From an uncultured Pseudomonadota bacterium (GTDB lineage: Bacteria > Myxococcota_A > UBA796 > SXON01), in assembly GCA_903844155.1 (NCBI GenBank), contig CAIMSU010000070.1:1-64000 (forward strand): a DNA stretch of 64,000 nt, in the 5' to 3' direction. The notes under the pieces are model-generated. The model did no database searches. It was not told the origin of the DNA and worked only from the letters and a program-made list of their open reading frames with translations. This document shows, one piece after another, positions 42,756 through 52,605 of this stretch; positions within the stretch are counted from its first letter, which is position 1, and each line of letters opens with the position of its first letter. The position numbers and the translations under genes were made by a program.

Positions 42756-43387
42756 GCACCCTCCCGGGAGTCGCTGCTGCGCAGATCGGTGGAGCCGACG
42801 CTCAGGAGGCGCGCGGCCACGTCCGGAAGGTCGGCGACGTAGTCGAGCGGGGTGAACGGCATCAGCACGAAGCCGAAGGTCCGCAGGAACAACTTGCGGA
42901 ACCGGTCAGCCTGAGCCTCGGAGTGGCTGGTGAACAGCACCCAGCCCTCGTGCGTGTTCCAGATCACGTCCACGATGGTGATGCGGGGCAGCGTGCGCTC
43001 CAGCAGCTCCGTCTCCAACGCCTCGCGCAGCTCCGCCTTCACCGAGAACGGCACGCGTTCACGGTTGTTCGCCTTGCACCAGGCTTGCTGGCGTTTCTGG
43101 AACATTGCGCGGAACAGGGTCGCGGGGATGACCTTTTTATCGACGCGCATCGAGAACGTGGCGTACTGCTGGTAGAGCCAGTGGTTGACGTCGTCGAACT
43201 CGGTGTCGAGCAGGTTGTGGACCTGCGCCCAGCCGAGCCGCTCCTCCTTGTGGACTGCGGTGAGCGCGTCGCGAAACGCGTTCTGGTTGAGCTTCTCGAC
43301 CGCTTCGGCCGTCCAAAGCGCGTGGTCGGCGATCTCGCCCACGACCTGGAACCGACGCGCGGACAGGCCGCCCTTGAGCGCGCCCAT
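42752..43387 (-). CDS. RdgC-like recombination-associated protein (N-terminal type)
   Basis: 211 residues. The order of elements matches RdgC: an N-terminal FQVVGEI strand, MRVDKKVIPATLFRAMF, KAELREALETELLERTLPRI (the basic/acidic helix before LLPRAF in E. coli RdgC), IVDVIWNTHEGWVLFTS, and FRKLFLRTFGFVLMPFTPLD. RdgC forms a DNA-binding ring that limits RecA activity; here only one part is present and a second short gene follows. It overlaps the Hfq-like gene stop by one base (TGATG). No recA or other recombination gene lies adjacent. Confidence 0.65.
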   Translation of the reverse strand: MGALKGGLSARRFQVVGEIADHALWTAEAVEKLNQNAFRDALTAVHKEERLGWAQVHNLLDTEFDDVNHWLYQQYATFSMRVDKKVIPATLFRAMFQKRQQAWCKANNRERVPFSVKAELREALETELLERTLPRITIVDVIWNTHEGWVLFTSHSEAQADRFRKLFLRTFGFVLMPFTPLDYVADLPDVAARLLSVGSTDLRSSDSREGA

Positions 43388-44229
43388 CAGCTCTTTCCCG
43401 GGTGCGCGTGCTCACCCTTGCGGGCCTCGGCGGCGTCTGCGAGGGCGTGCCGGAACACCACCAGCTCGGCGCCCGCCCGGGTCTTCAACCCGATCTCGAA
43501 CCGTGAGAACCACGCGATCTCCCCGGTGTACACCTCGCCCTCCATCGTCGCCAGCCGGACCTGTGTCTTCTGATCCCACCAACCGCCGATCTTCCTGTCG
43601 GAGCAGGCGTAGCGGTCTTGCGGCCGCAACCTCGGCTCGGCCGCCTGGGCGCGCAGGTCCTTGTCGTACTCGAGGTGCTTTCGGATCGCCTTGTAGTCCG
43701 CCGGCGCGAAGGCATATTTGACCGTGGTCTTGTGGATCATCTCAGGTTCGCCGGGCCCCGCGTCGCGCACCTCGCGCACCTCCACCTCGTACTTGTCGTT
43801 TCGCACGAAGACGACCTGCCGGGTTGCCTGGCCGTACACGCCGATCGACCAGGTGGGGCCGATCGAATCGAAGATCGTGCGGCTGCTGTGCTCCTTCACG
43901 TAGGCCTCGATCCGGCGCTTGCTCAGCACCGCCGCGAGGTCGGCATGCCCCATCGCAACCTGCATCGCGAGCGAGGCCGGGATGTCGTGCAGCCTGGCGA
44001 TCCGCCCGGCTTCGTCCTCCCGCTGGAGCGCGATCACCGCCTCGTTCACGGTGAGCTGCCCGTTCGCCACAGCCTGCGCCGACGGCAACGGAAGGCCCTG
44101 CCGCATCAGCTCCTCCACCTTCTTCCGCCGGGCGATCGCTGCCGCGCTGAGCGGTGGCTTTCCGCCCTTGTGGTGGGGCTTTCCCGGGGTTCCCCCAAAC
44201 TGCTTCTTGCGTTCCTGCACCGGCACCAT
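43387..44229 (-). CDS. Protein with C-terminal Hfq/Sm-like domain
   Basis: 280 residues from ATG 44229 (longer readings run into the divergent gene). A basic N-terminus (QERKKQFGG, KPHHKGGK) precedes a helical segment (~20-110). Residues ~221-268 read TQVRLATMEGEVYTGEIAWFSRFEI-GLKT-VVFRHAL, matching the Hfq Sm1 (G-Q-I-x-x-F-x-x-F) and Sm2 (YKHAI) pattern closely. A second block (VVFVRNDKYEVEV … EMIHKTTVKYAF) at ~120-165 may be a degenerate Sm-like repeat. RNA binding is therefore plausible. It is the first gene of a three-gene operon with the RdgC-like pair. Not a known Hfq by length or layout. Confidence 0.65.
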   Translation of the reverse strand: MVPVQERKKQFGGTPGKPHHKGGKPPLSAAAIARRKKVEELMRQGLPLPSAQAVANGQLTVNEAVIALQREDEAGRIARLHDIPASLAMQVAMGHADLAAVLSKRRIEAYVKEHSSRTIFDSIGPTWSIGVYGQATRQVVFVRNDKYEVEVREVRDAGPGEPEMIHKTTVKYAFAPADYKAIRKHLEYDKDLRAQAAEPRLRPQDRYACSDRKIGGWWDQKTQVRLATMEGEVYTGEIAWFSRFEIGLKTRAGAELVVFRHALADAAEARKGEHAHPGKS

Positions 44230-44307
44230 CCTCGGGCTGGGGCGTATCAAGAAACCGGGTGGGACGGTCCCCCGGCGACGACGACGCTTTCGGATTACCC
44301 CGCCGCC

Positions 44308-45449
44308 GTGCTCGTACTGCTCCTCGCCGCCTGCCATCACGCGAAGGGCCCTGTCGCGCCCACCGTCGCCCCGCTGCGCTACACCCCCTGGCCCACGCTT
44401 GCGGACGTCGCCTGCGTTCCCACTGCCGCCGCCCCCCCGGCCACCACCTGCGTCGTCCTCGACCGCGACGGCCTCTGGCGCGTGTCACCGACCGATCTGC
44501 GCGTGCGCACAGCCATCGTCGGCCCGAACGCCGGCATCTCCGGCCTGCGCGTGGAAGCCGGCGTCATCCAGCTCGTCGGCGACTGCCCGGACGTCGGTCG
44601 GTGCGCCCGTCCCCTCGACGCCACCGATCCACCCACGCCGCCCGTCGGCCTGCCGCTGGCCGAGTCCACCCCCGCGCCCGAGGACACCGATGCCGACGCG
44701 CAGGGCGTCCTCTTCGCCCACCAGTTCACGGCCGCGACCCACCATCTCGACCGCATCGGCTTCTACCGGCTCGTCCTGACGCCCGACCAGGGCCGCGTCA
44801 CCCTGCTTCCAGGCGGCGGGTCCACGCTGCTCCGCACAGGCCACGGTATCAAGGCCGTCCGCCTCGGCCTGCCGGACGCCGTACAACCCTGGCCGGCCAC
44901 GCTCTCGCTCCACCCCACGGGCCAGGAGCTGTACGTCCTCGCCTGGCCGGACGGCACGCTCCGCGCGCTCGACCCGCTCACCCTCGCGCCCCACTGGTCG
45001 CTCCCGCTCGACGCCCCCGCGTTCGGGCTGTACGTCGATGGCGGCGGGCGCTACCTCGTCGGGGAATTGGGCGCGCTTGAGGCCCCACCGTCCGTCGCCG
45101 CCTTTTCGGCCGACGACCCGGCCGGGCCGACCTCCGCCCTCGACCGCATCGCTCCCTGGCCCGAGCCGAACGGGGCAACCGACGACGAGGTCCTCCGCGC
45201 GCTCGACGCCCCGCCCGCCGTCGCCACCTTCGTGGTCGACCTCGCCAACCGCAGCGTCGCGCTCGCGATCCCCGGTCGTCTGCGCCGCGCCGTCGCGATC
45301 CCCGCGAGCCCCGGCGAGGACGCTGGCCTCCTCGTCGCGACGACGGACGCCATCCAGTACATTGCGCCCTCCCCGCGCCCGCCCTCACAGGGCGCAGCGC
45401 CTGTCGCACCACCCCCTGTCGCCCCCTCCCCCCTTGCCCCGGCATCCCC

Positions 45450-45453
<4 letters not shown>
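44308..45453 (+). CDS. Lipoprotein, possible beta-propeller
   Basis: About 381 residues from GTG 44308 (LVLLLAAC, lipobox Cys at 9); the signal peptide is short and lacks a positive n-region, so the start is tentative. The body contains repeated FxLxVxxxG and LSLHPTGQELYVLAWPDGTL motifs that look like blades of a WD/YVTN-like propeller. No known function. The C-terminus is Pro/Ala-rich. It overlaps bcp by four bases. Only 78 bases separate it from the divergent Hfq-like gene. Confidence 0.6.
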
Positions 45454-45902
<449 letters not shown>

Positions 45903-45912
45903 GCGGGAGGCG

Positions 45913-45928
45913 GGAAAGCGTTCTTTCC
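45913..45928. terminator. Hairpin between convergent bcp and mreB
   Basis: GGAAAG-CGTT-CTTTCC, a perfect 6-bp stem 10 bases after the bcp stop. Copies of CCTCCAGCCT follow at 45926-45966. No strong U-tract, so termination activity is uncertain. Similar repeat units occur at 33646-33729. Confidence 0.35.
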
Positions 45929-45966
45929 TCCAGCCTAAGACCTCCAGCCTTGGGCCTGGCGCCTCC

Positions 45967-46998
<1,032 letters not shown>

Positions 46999-47060
46999 CG
47001 CAGTCCTCCAGAGCCCCTTCGGGCGGGTTTTGGGTGGTCGCCGGACATAACCGCCGACGA

Positions 47061-47540
47061 CTAGTTCTGATCGGCCGACTTGGACAGGTCGTGCTCGGTG
47101 TACGGCCGGCCAATCTCATCCGCGAGCTGGTGCGCCTGCAGATCGAGCGGCTCGTCGCCTTGCTTGAAGACATACCGCTTGCCGGCGACGGTCAGCACAT
47201 CGACCTCGAACGGGCGCGGGCGCGTGTTGGACACGTATTCCACCGACGCGACATCCTTGAAGTACACGCGGTCGGCCTCGGTGCGCGTGGCGTACCGGGT
47301 CGTGAAGACGATGGACTGCGTCTCCTTGTCGATGGAGATCTTGAACGTCTTGTTCTGGTCCTGCATGTACCCGAACGCGACCGCGCTCACGATCGCGCAG
47401 CCCAGCGCGAGCAGGACGATCGGGAACAACGGCGATTTTGTCGTCTTCGGGATCGCCTTGAAGTCGTGGAAGCAGCTCTTGCACAGGTTCGCGATCTGGG
47501 GGACTTCAGTTCCACAGTTCGGACAGACCTTGGTAGACAC
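47061..47540 (-). CDS. Zinc-ribbon membrane protein
   Basis: 159 residues from GTG 47540 (GGAG five bases before). An N-terminal rubredoxin-like zinc ribbon CPNCGTE…CKSCF (Cys at ~6, 9, 20, 23), one membrane helix (~37-58) and a soluble beta-rich C-terminal domain (~65-150) with Bacterial-PH-like strands (VYFKDVASVEYV, KRYVFKQGDEP). No function known. It precedes mreB on the same strand, with 62 bases between them. Confidence 0.7.
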   Translation of the reverse strand: MSTKVCPNCGTEVPQIANLCKSCFHDFKAIPKTTKSPLFPIVLLALGCAIVSAVAFGYMQDQNKTFKISIDKETQSIVFTTRYATRTEADRVYFKDVASVEYVSNTRPRPFEVDVLTVAGKRYVFKQGDEPLDLQAHQLADEIGRPYTEHDLSKSADQN

Positions 47541-47587
47541 ATGTACTCCGACGTCCCGGGCTTTCTACCGGCCAAGGGGCGACCGCG

Positions 47588-48334
47588 TCAAGCGCGCGGG
47601 TGCAAAGGACTGGCGAATTCTCGGATCTGGAGCGGGTCGTCCAGGGCGGAGTCAAAGGCGACGAACGTCCCGTGCGTCACGCCATCACCGATGTTCACCA
47701 CGATCTGGTCGGGCTTTTCGGGCCTCGGCACGCGCAGCAGCGCGGGAGCGTGGGTGTGCCCGTAGATGACGACGTCGTCGGGCTGACGGCTGGCCCACGC
47801 GACCTGCGCTGCGATCAGCGCCGAGTTCTCCCGCACCTCCCCATGGCCGGCGAGCCAGGCAAGGAACCGCCACGCTCGCCCCGGCGACATCGCGTTCACG
47901 AACGCCCGGAATGCCGAGCCACGCAACAGGGCCGAGAGGGCTGCGTAGCCGACGCTGACATCGGCCTGGTCGCCGTGCGCGAGCAGCACGCGTCGCCCAG
48001 CCCACTCAGCGCGAACCGCGCCTTCATCGCCCGGAATCGTCGCACCGAGGGCGCCGAAGAACTCGTGGACGTGCCAGTCGTGGTTGCCGGGGAGCACCAC
48101 GAGCCGCCCCGGCAGGAAGGGGCGGAGCGCGTCGACGACCTCGGCGTACTGCGGGAGCGGGACGAGCCCTTCGCTGCCGGGCCAGTGCCACCAGTGCTGG
48201 AAGACGTCGCCGCAAAGGCAGAGCTGGTCGACGTTTCCCTCCTCCGCGAGCGCGGCCAGGAACGCGAGGAAGGCCCGCTGCCTGGGGCAATCCGGACCGG
48301 CGATGTGCAGGTCGGAGACGCAGAGGACGCGCAC
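47588..48334 (-). CDS. LpxH-like metallophosphoesterase
   Basis: 248 residues, GTG start. The metallophosphoesterase dimetal signature is intact: SDLHIAG, CGDVFQHWW, LPGNHDWHV, LAHGDQAD and YGHTHAP. The WW after GDVF and overall length fit UDP-2,3-diacylglucosamine hydrolase (LpxH), which makes lipid X in lipid A synthesis, but LpxH-like families with other substrates exist. Same strand as the membrane protein upstream, 22 bases away. Confidence 0.8.
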   Translation of the reverse strand: MRVLCVSDLHIAGPDCPRQRAFLAFLAALAEEGNVDQLCLCGDVFQHWWHWPGSEGLVPLPQYAEVVDALRPFLPGRLVVLPGNHDWHVHEFFGALGATIPGDEGAVRAEWAGRRVLLAHGDQADVSVGYAALSALLRGSAFRAFVNAMSPGRAWRFLAWLAGHGEVRENSALIAAQVAWASRQPDDVVIYGHTHAPALLRVPRPEKPDQIVVNIGDGVTHGTFVAFDSALDDPLQIREFASPLHPRA

Positions 48335-48356
48335 GGCCGTTGTGCCTGGGGCTCGC

Positions 48357-49088
48357 CTAGAACGACGGATCGGGCATGAAGTCCTGGCTGCGACCGCTCA
48401 AATGCACGTAGACGAGGCCCTGGGCGACCAGCACGATGGGCGCGACCACGATGAGCCCGAGCCCGCACGTGCCGCAAAACGCCACGAACACCGCAAACGA
48501 CGCGATGAGCCCGAACACGAAGAGGTTGAGCAGGTGGTCGCTCGCCAGCTTCCACGCGTACGACAGCGCGCCGAACGCCCCGAGATCGGTGTCCATGACG
48601 ATCATCATCGTGAACTGCAGCCCGATGGCGACCACGATGCCCGGGAGGAAGCACATGCAGCAGCCGACCACGATCGCCAACGTCATCAGCAAAAACGCCC
48701 CGAGGAGCGAGCCGATCCGGGAGAAGGCGACGCTGAACACCCCCATGTCGGGCGCCTCACCTCGCGCCACCGACAAGCCAAGCCGCGCCAGCGCCCCGGA
48801 GACGAGCACCGAGAGCGGGAGCGTCAGCGCCGTGGCGGCGAGCTGCAGGACCAGCCGGATCCCCGCCACCAGCGCCTGCGCACCATCCCCTCCCCGTTTA
48901 TCGGCGAACACCGTCGCGATGCCAACCACGACGCCCTGGACCATCCCGATGGCGAAGTTGATCCCGAACTGGACCACCCACGTCGCAAAGCAGATCCCGA
49001 TCAGGATGGGGAGGTGCGGCAACGCCCGCTCCCACGCCCGCTGCAGCATCTCGATGGGGGACCACTCTGCGGCTACGTAGGGTTCCAT
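48357..49088 (-). CDS. Polytopic membrane protein of unknown function
   Basis: 243 residues with about six hydrophobic segments, in the arrangement of DUF975-type or glycerophosphoryl-diester-like membrane proteins (ERALPHLPILIGICFATWVV; VGCCMCFLPGIVVAIGLQF; LLNLFVFGLIASFAVFVAFC). A CCMC cluster and CGTCGLG occur in two loops. No family can be named. It is in the same operon as the LpxH-like and SRPBCC genes. Confidence 0.7.
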   Translation of the reverse strand: MEPYVAAEWSPIEMLQRAWERALPHLPILIGICFATWVVQFGINFAIGMVQGVVVGIATVFADKRGGDGAQALVAGIRLVLQLAATALTLPLSVLVSGALARLGLSVARGEAPDMGVFSVAFSRIGSLLGAFLLMTLAIVVGCCMCFLPGIVVAIGLQFTMMIVMDTDLGAFGALSYAWKLASDHLLNLFVFGLIASFAVFVAFCGTCGLGLIVVAPIVLVAQGLVYVHLSGRSQDFMPDPSF

Positions 49089-49112
49089 GGGGGCTCCGGT
49101 GTTGCGCGGGTA

Positions 49113-49586
49113 TCAAGGAACCGGTCGGGAGGAGCCCTCGGCGCGCGCGCGAAACGCCTCCAGCATCTCCCCCAGGCTCGTCCCCGCCAACGTGGTCGCC
49201 AGCGAGGTCGGCAGGAACATCGCCAGGTCTATCGCCAGCTCGTACGTCGCGCGCGTCCCGACGCGGCCATCCTCCCCCGCCGGCGTAGGCACCAGCGTCC
49301 AGCTCCCCTCATTCGCCCGGAACGCCTGCCCCTCCACCAGCGACCACCGCACGACGATCGCGCCATCGTCGCGCTCCGGCAGGCGCCACAGCCGCAACGT
49401 GTAGTGCAGGTGGCGGATGACCTCGATGCCGAACACGACCGTCCAGTCATCGGTGCCAGCGGTCAGCAACGGCGTGGCGCTCCGCACGTTCCCCAGGAAC
49501 TCGGGGTACCGCGGAAAGTCCACGATCACGGCGTAGAGCTCCGCGGGCGCCACGGCGACGTCGATCGTCCGCGACACCCGGGGCAT
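49113..49586 (-). CDS. SRPBCC/COQ10-like lipid-binding protein
   Basis: 157 residues of the START/SRPBCC fold. The opening RTIDVAVAPAELYAVIVDFPRYPEFLGNV matches the polyketide-cyclase/COQ10 family (ybaW-like layout), with a hydrophobic ligand cavity. It may carry a lipid or quinone. Its ATG overlaps the stop of the RecG-like gene (TGATG), so the two are translationally coupled. Confidence 0.8.
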   Translation of the reverse strand: MPRVSRTIDVAVAPAELYAVIVDFPRYPEFLGNVRSATPLLTAGTDDWTVVFGIEVIRHLHYTLRLWRLPERDDGAIVVRWSLVEGQAFRANEGSWTLVPTPAGEDGRVGTRATYELAIDLAMFLPTSLATTLAGTSLGEMLEAFRARAEGSSRPVP

Positions 49587-52546
49587 CAGCGGCGACGCCT
49601 GCGCTTGCGTCCGTTCGCCCGCGCCTGGGCCTGCGCCTGCGCCGGCGTTGCCTGCGTGCTCGGCCCCGCCGCAGGAACTGGGCGTTCAACCTCCATGTCC
49701 AGCGAAACGTCCTCCCCGAGGCGCGTGCGCACCTGCGCGAGCAGCGCCCGATGCACCCGGCGCTTCAACCCGGGGTCGACGGCGAGCAGCCGAACCGCGT
49801 CCTGCCGCGTCCGGATGAGCAGTTCCCGGTCTTTCGCAGGCTCGGCCCAGGTGAATCCGGGGATCTCCTCCGAGCCGCTCTGGCCCGCGTACAGCTCGGC
49901 GATCTGCCAGCCGTCGGTCTCCTTGCAGAACGCGTCGATGCGCGCGCGCGCGGCGATGTCCGGCTCCTGGCCCATGACGAGCAGGCAGCGGCCGGGCGTC
50001 GCACCCTGACCGACAAGCGCCCGGAGCTGATGCAGCCGCACGATGTCAAACTCCTCGGCGTGCTCGATGATCACGACGGCCGCGTTGGGGATGACCGGGC
50101 CGTTCTCGACATGCGTCGTCGCGAGCAACACGTCGGCGCGGCGATGCAGAAAATCGTCGAACGCCCGGAACCGCTCTTCCTTGGACAGCGCGCCGTGGAA
50201 GATCCCCACACGCGCGCCTGGAAACGCGCTTTCCCGGAGCGATTCCGCCATGTGGCGCGCCTCGGACGACGACAGGAGGTCCATCCCGCGCAGCAACGGA
50301 AAGACCAGCAGGACCTGGTTCTTACGGTCAAGCGCCTCGCGGGCGACGGCGTAGGCATCGGTGCGCTGCTCGGCAGACCACACGGATGTGGTCACGGCGG
50401 GCACTGGCGCCGGGAGGGTCGTCAGCGCGAGGTGGCCGTAGACGGAGAGGGCGACGGCCGCGGCGACCGGCGTTGGGGTCACGACGAGGACGTCCGGACG
50501 CCCCCCCTCCTCCAGCCGCGACAGGTCGACGCCACCGAAGTTGCCGTGCTCCTGCAGGATCACCAGCCCGAGCTTGCGGAACGGCGGTGGGTCCGTGGCG
50601 AGGCCGTGCGTGCCGAAAACGACCAGCGACTCGCCCTTCTTGATGGCATCCGCCGCCGCACCCCGGGCGGGACCGCTCACCAGCACGGGCTCGACGCCCC
50701 CGTTGCGAAGGAGCTCCTGGGCGAAGAGGAACTGGTGCTCGGCGCTCTGGGCATCGGGGCAGAGGAACAGCACCTGGTGCTTGCCCTCGGCGACGGTGAG
50801 CATGGCGGCAGCGAGCACCTCGTGGGCGCCAGCGCCGGCGTCCGCTTGAAGGAGCCGCGCCATCGGCTGTGAACGCCGAAGATCCCGCCGGATGTCGTCC
50901 AACGCGGACTCCTGCGCGTCGCTGAGCTGCCAGCCGGCCTGGGCGAGCGAGCGGGCGACGAGGCCGAACAGCGCGGAGTTGGCGGTGCCACGCTCCCGGC
51001 CCTGCCGCTGCCGCATCATCGCGACGCCGAGCTGCACCTGCAGGAGTTCATCGAACGCGAGGCGTGCACGGCCCTTTCGCGACATGTTGGCGGGGAAGTG
51101 GACGTCCTTGAGCGCAGGCGCGAGCGCGATGAGCTTGTGACGCTCGACCAGCTCGGGCGGAAGGTGATCGGCGAGGCCGTCGACATAGCGCTTGAGCGCG
51201 ACCCGCAGCCCGGCCCGGACGCGCGCGTCGTCCACTCCGGGGATCGCGTAGCGCGGCAACCAATCGCCGCCGCGACCGTCGATCCCGAGCAGCTCGGCCT
51301 CCAGGACAACGCCGTCCCAGACCCGCGACCCGCCCGCCTCCTCGATTCCCTCCTGAGGCGTCGCCGCTTCGCCCGGCTCCCAATGGCCCGCAACGCCAAG
51401 CTCCGTCCCGCCAGCAGCGTCCCGAACGTCCGCCGGAGGCGCCGACCAGCGGCAGACCACCGAACCCCGCTCGCTCACGAGCCGCAGCTCAAAACGCCGG
51501 GCTCCGGCACCAAACCGCGTGCAACGCCCGCGGACCGTCCCGCGCACGATCACCGGTCCCGTCGGCGAGACGCCGCTCACCAGCCGGTCTCCTGCCCGCT
51601 CCGTGGCGACGGGCGCGCGCAGGAGCAGCCCCGCGATGTCCTCGACGCCCGCCTCATCCAGCGCGGCGATCTCGTCGTCCGTGTACACGCCAAGCGCGGC
51701 CAGGGGCGCGCCCGTGTGCTCGGGGTGCCCGAGCGCCCAGGACCGGATCTCCGGCGGGGGCTCGGGTTCACGGCGGCGCGGCTCCCGATCCTCCGCCGGC
51801 GGACCCTGCCGACCCGACGCGTCCTCGTTTCGTCCGTCGCGACGAGGCTCATCCCGCCGCGGTTCATCGCGCCGGCCTTCGTCGCGTCGTGGCTCACGGG
51901 GCTCACGGGGCTCGTCCCGGCGAGCCTGCTCAGGCCGCGGCTCCCGCGCTTCGTCGCGGCGATGGTCGTCCCGTCGACCGTCCTCGCGGCCACCTCGCCG
52001 GGGCCCACGATCGTCACCTTGCCGGGCTCCCCGCTCGTCGCCCTGCCTCGGCCCGCGGTCGTCGTTCTGCCTCGGCCGCTCGGGCTCACCTGCCGCCTGT
52101 TCGTTCGGCTCAAACGCGCCGGCGCTCTCCCGCAAGGCACGAACCTCCTCGCGAATATCGGCAGTCACCACCTCCACGACCGGAGGCGGCGGCGGTGGCG
52201 CCAGCACGCGTCGCTCGCTCGCCACCTCGGCCGGCAGCAACTGGGCTCGCGGCTCGCCGGCGACCCCGGGCGACCCAACCTGCGCCTGCAACGCGGAAAG
52301 CTCCGCCAACGCCATCCCGATCCGCTCGGTGCGTTCGCCTTCCTCCGCATCGCCCAGGCCCACCACGAGCGCCTCGATCGTCGAAAACCGCGCACCGTGC
52401 TCGGGATTCGCTGCCCCGCTCGTGAGCCATCGTCGCAACGCCCCCTCGACCGCGCCTACAGCAGCCGCAGGAGCCGACGAACGGGAAACCCAAAGCAACG
52501 TACGGTTCAGCACGTCGACCGCGCTGACCACCGATTCATCCGACAT
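49586..52546 (-). CDS. RecG-like protein with degenerate helicase motifs
   Basis: 986 residues from ATG 52546 (AAGGA eight bases before). The C-terminal ~550 residues align by eye with RecG: FDELLQVQLGVAMMRQ, KDVHFPANMSR, LSDAQESALDDIRRDL, then the helicase core. But the Walker A counterpart (568-577, ADAGAGAHEV) lacks GK[ST], the DExH counterpart reads ILQEHGN, TAT reads VTPTP, and motif VI reads ALVGQG instead of GRVGRG. Residues ~270-430 resemble the RecG wedge/OB region. An Arg/Asp/Glu/Pro-rich insert fills ~154-262 and the C-terminus ends in RKRRRRR. A motor-dead paralogue that might bind branched DNA or RNA is the simplest view. It is downstream of greA (59 bases). Confidence 0.75.
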   Translation of the reverse strand: MSDESVVSAVDVLNRTLLWVSRSSAPAAAVGAVEGALRRWLTSGAANPEHGARFSTIEALVVGLGDAEEGERTERIGMALAELSALQAQVGSPGVAGEPRAQLLPAEVASERRVLAPPPPPPVVEVVTADIREEVRALRESAGAFEPNEQAAGEPERPRQNDDRGPRQGDERGARQGDDRGPRRGGREDGRRDDHRRDEAREPRPEQARRDEPREPREPRRDEGRRDEPRRDEPRRDGRNEDASGRQGPPAEDREPRRREPEPPPEIRSWALGHPEHTGAPLAALGVYTDDEIAALDEAGVEDIAGLLLRAPVATERAGDRLVSGVSPTGPVIVRGTVRGRCTRFGAGARRFELRLVSERGSVVCRWSAPPADVRDAAGGTELGVAGHWEPGEAATPQEGIEEAGGSRVWDGVVLEAELLGIDGRGGDWLPRYAIPGVDDARVRAGLRVALKRYVDGLADHLPPELVERHKLIALAPALKDVHFPANMSRKGRARLAFDELLQVQLGVAMMRQRQGRERGTANSALFGLVARSLAQAGWQLSDAQESALDDIRRDLRRSQPMARLLQADAGAGAHEVLAAAMLTVAEGKHQVLFLCPDAQSAEHQFLFAQELLRNGGVEPVLVSGPARGAAADAIKKGESLVVFGTHGLATDPPPFRKLGLVILQEHGNFGGVDLSRLEEGGRPDVLVVTPTPVAAAVALSVYGHLALTTLPAPVPAVTTSVWSAEQRTDAYAVAREALDRKNQVLLVFPLLRGMDLLSSSEARHMAESLRESAFPGARVGIFHGALSKEERFRAFDDFLHRRADVLLATTHVENGPVIPNAAVVIIEHAEEFDIVRLHQLRALVGQGATPGRCLLVMGQEPDIAARARIDAFCKETDGWQIAELYAGQSGSEEIPGFTWAEPAKDRELLIRTRQDAVRLLAVDPGLKRRVHRALLAQVRTRLGEDVSLDMEVERPVPAAGPSTQATPAQAQAQARANGRKRRRRR
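51752..52087 (-). repeat. Arg/Asp/Glu/Pro-rich low-complexity coding region
   Basis: This stretch encodes ~110 residues made mostly of R, D, E, P and G in short repeats such as RRDEPRRDEP and DDRGPRQGDE, inside the RecG-like protein. It is probably disordered and resembles RG/RD-rich RNA-binding tails. The nucleotide sequence repeats only imperfectly, so it is not a satellite or CRISPR. Confidence 0.7.
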
Positions 52547-52605
52547 GAAGACCATCCTTGCCGATCACGCGAGGGCGACCAGCGGTTTGGCGCTCCCCAG
52601 CGCCT

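Noticed and set aside
51752-52087. Repetitive DNA resembling a CRISPR or satellite
   Set aside because: The repeats are imperfect, in frame and coding for an RD/RE-rich segment, with no constant repeat and spacer pattern.
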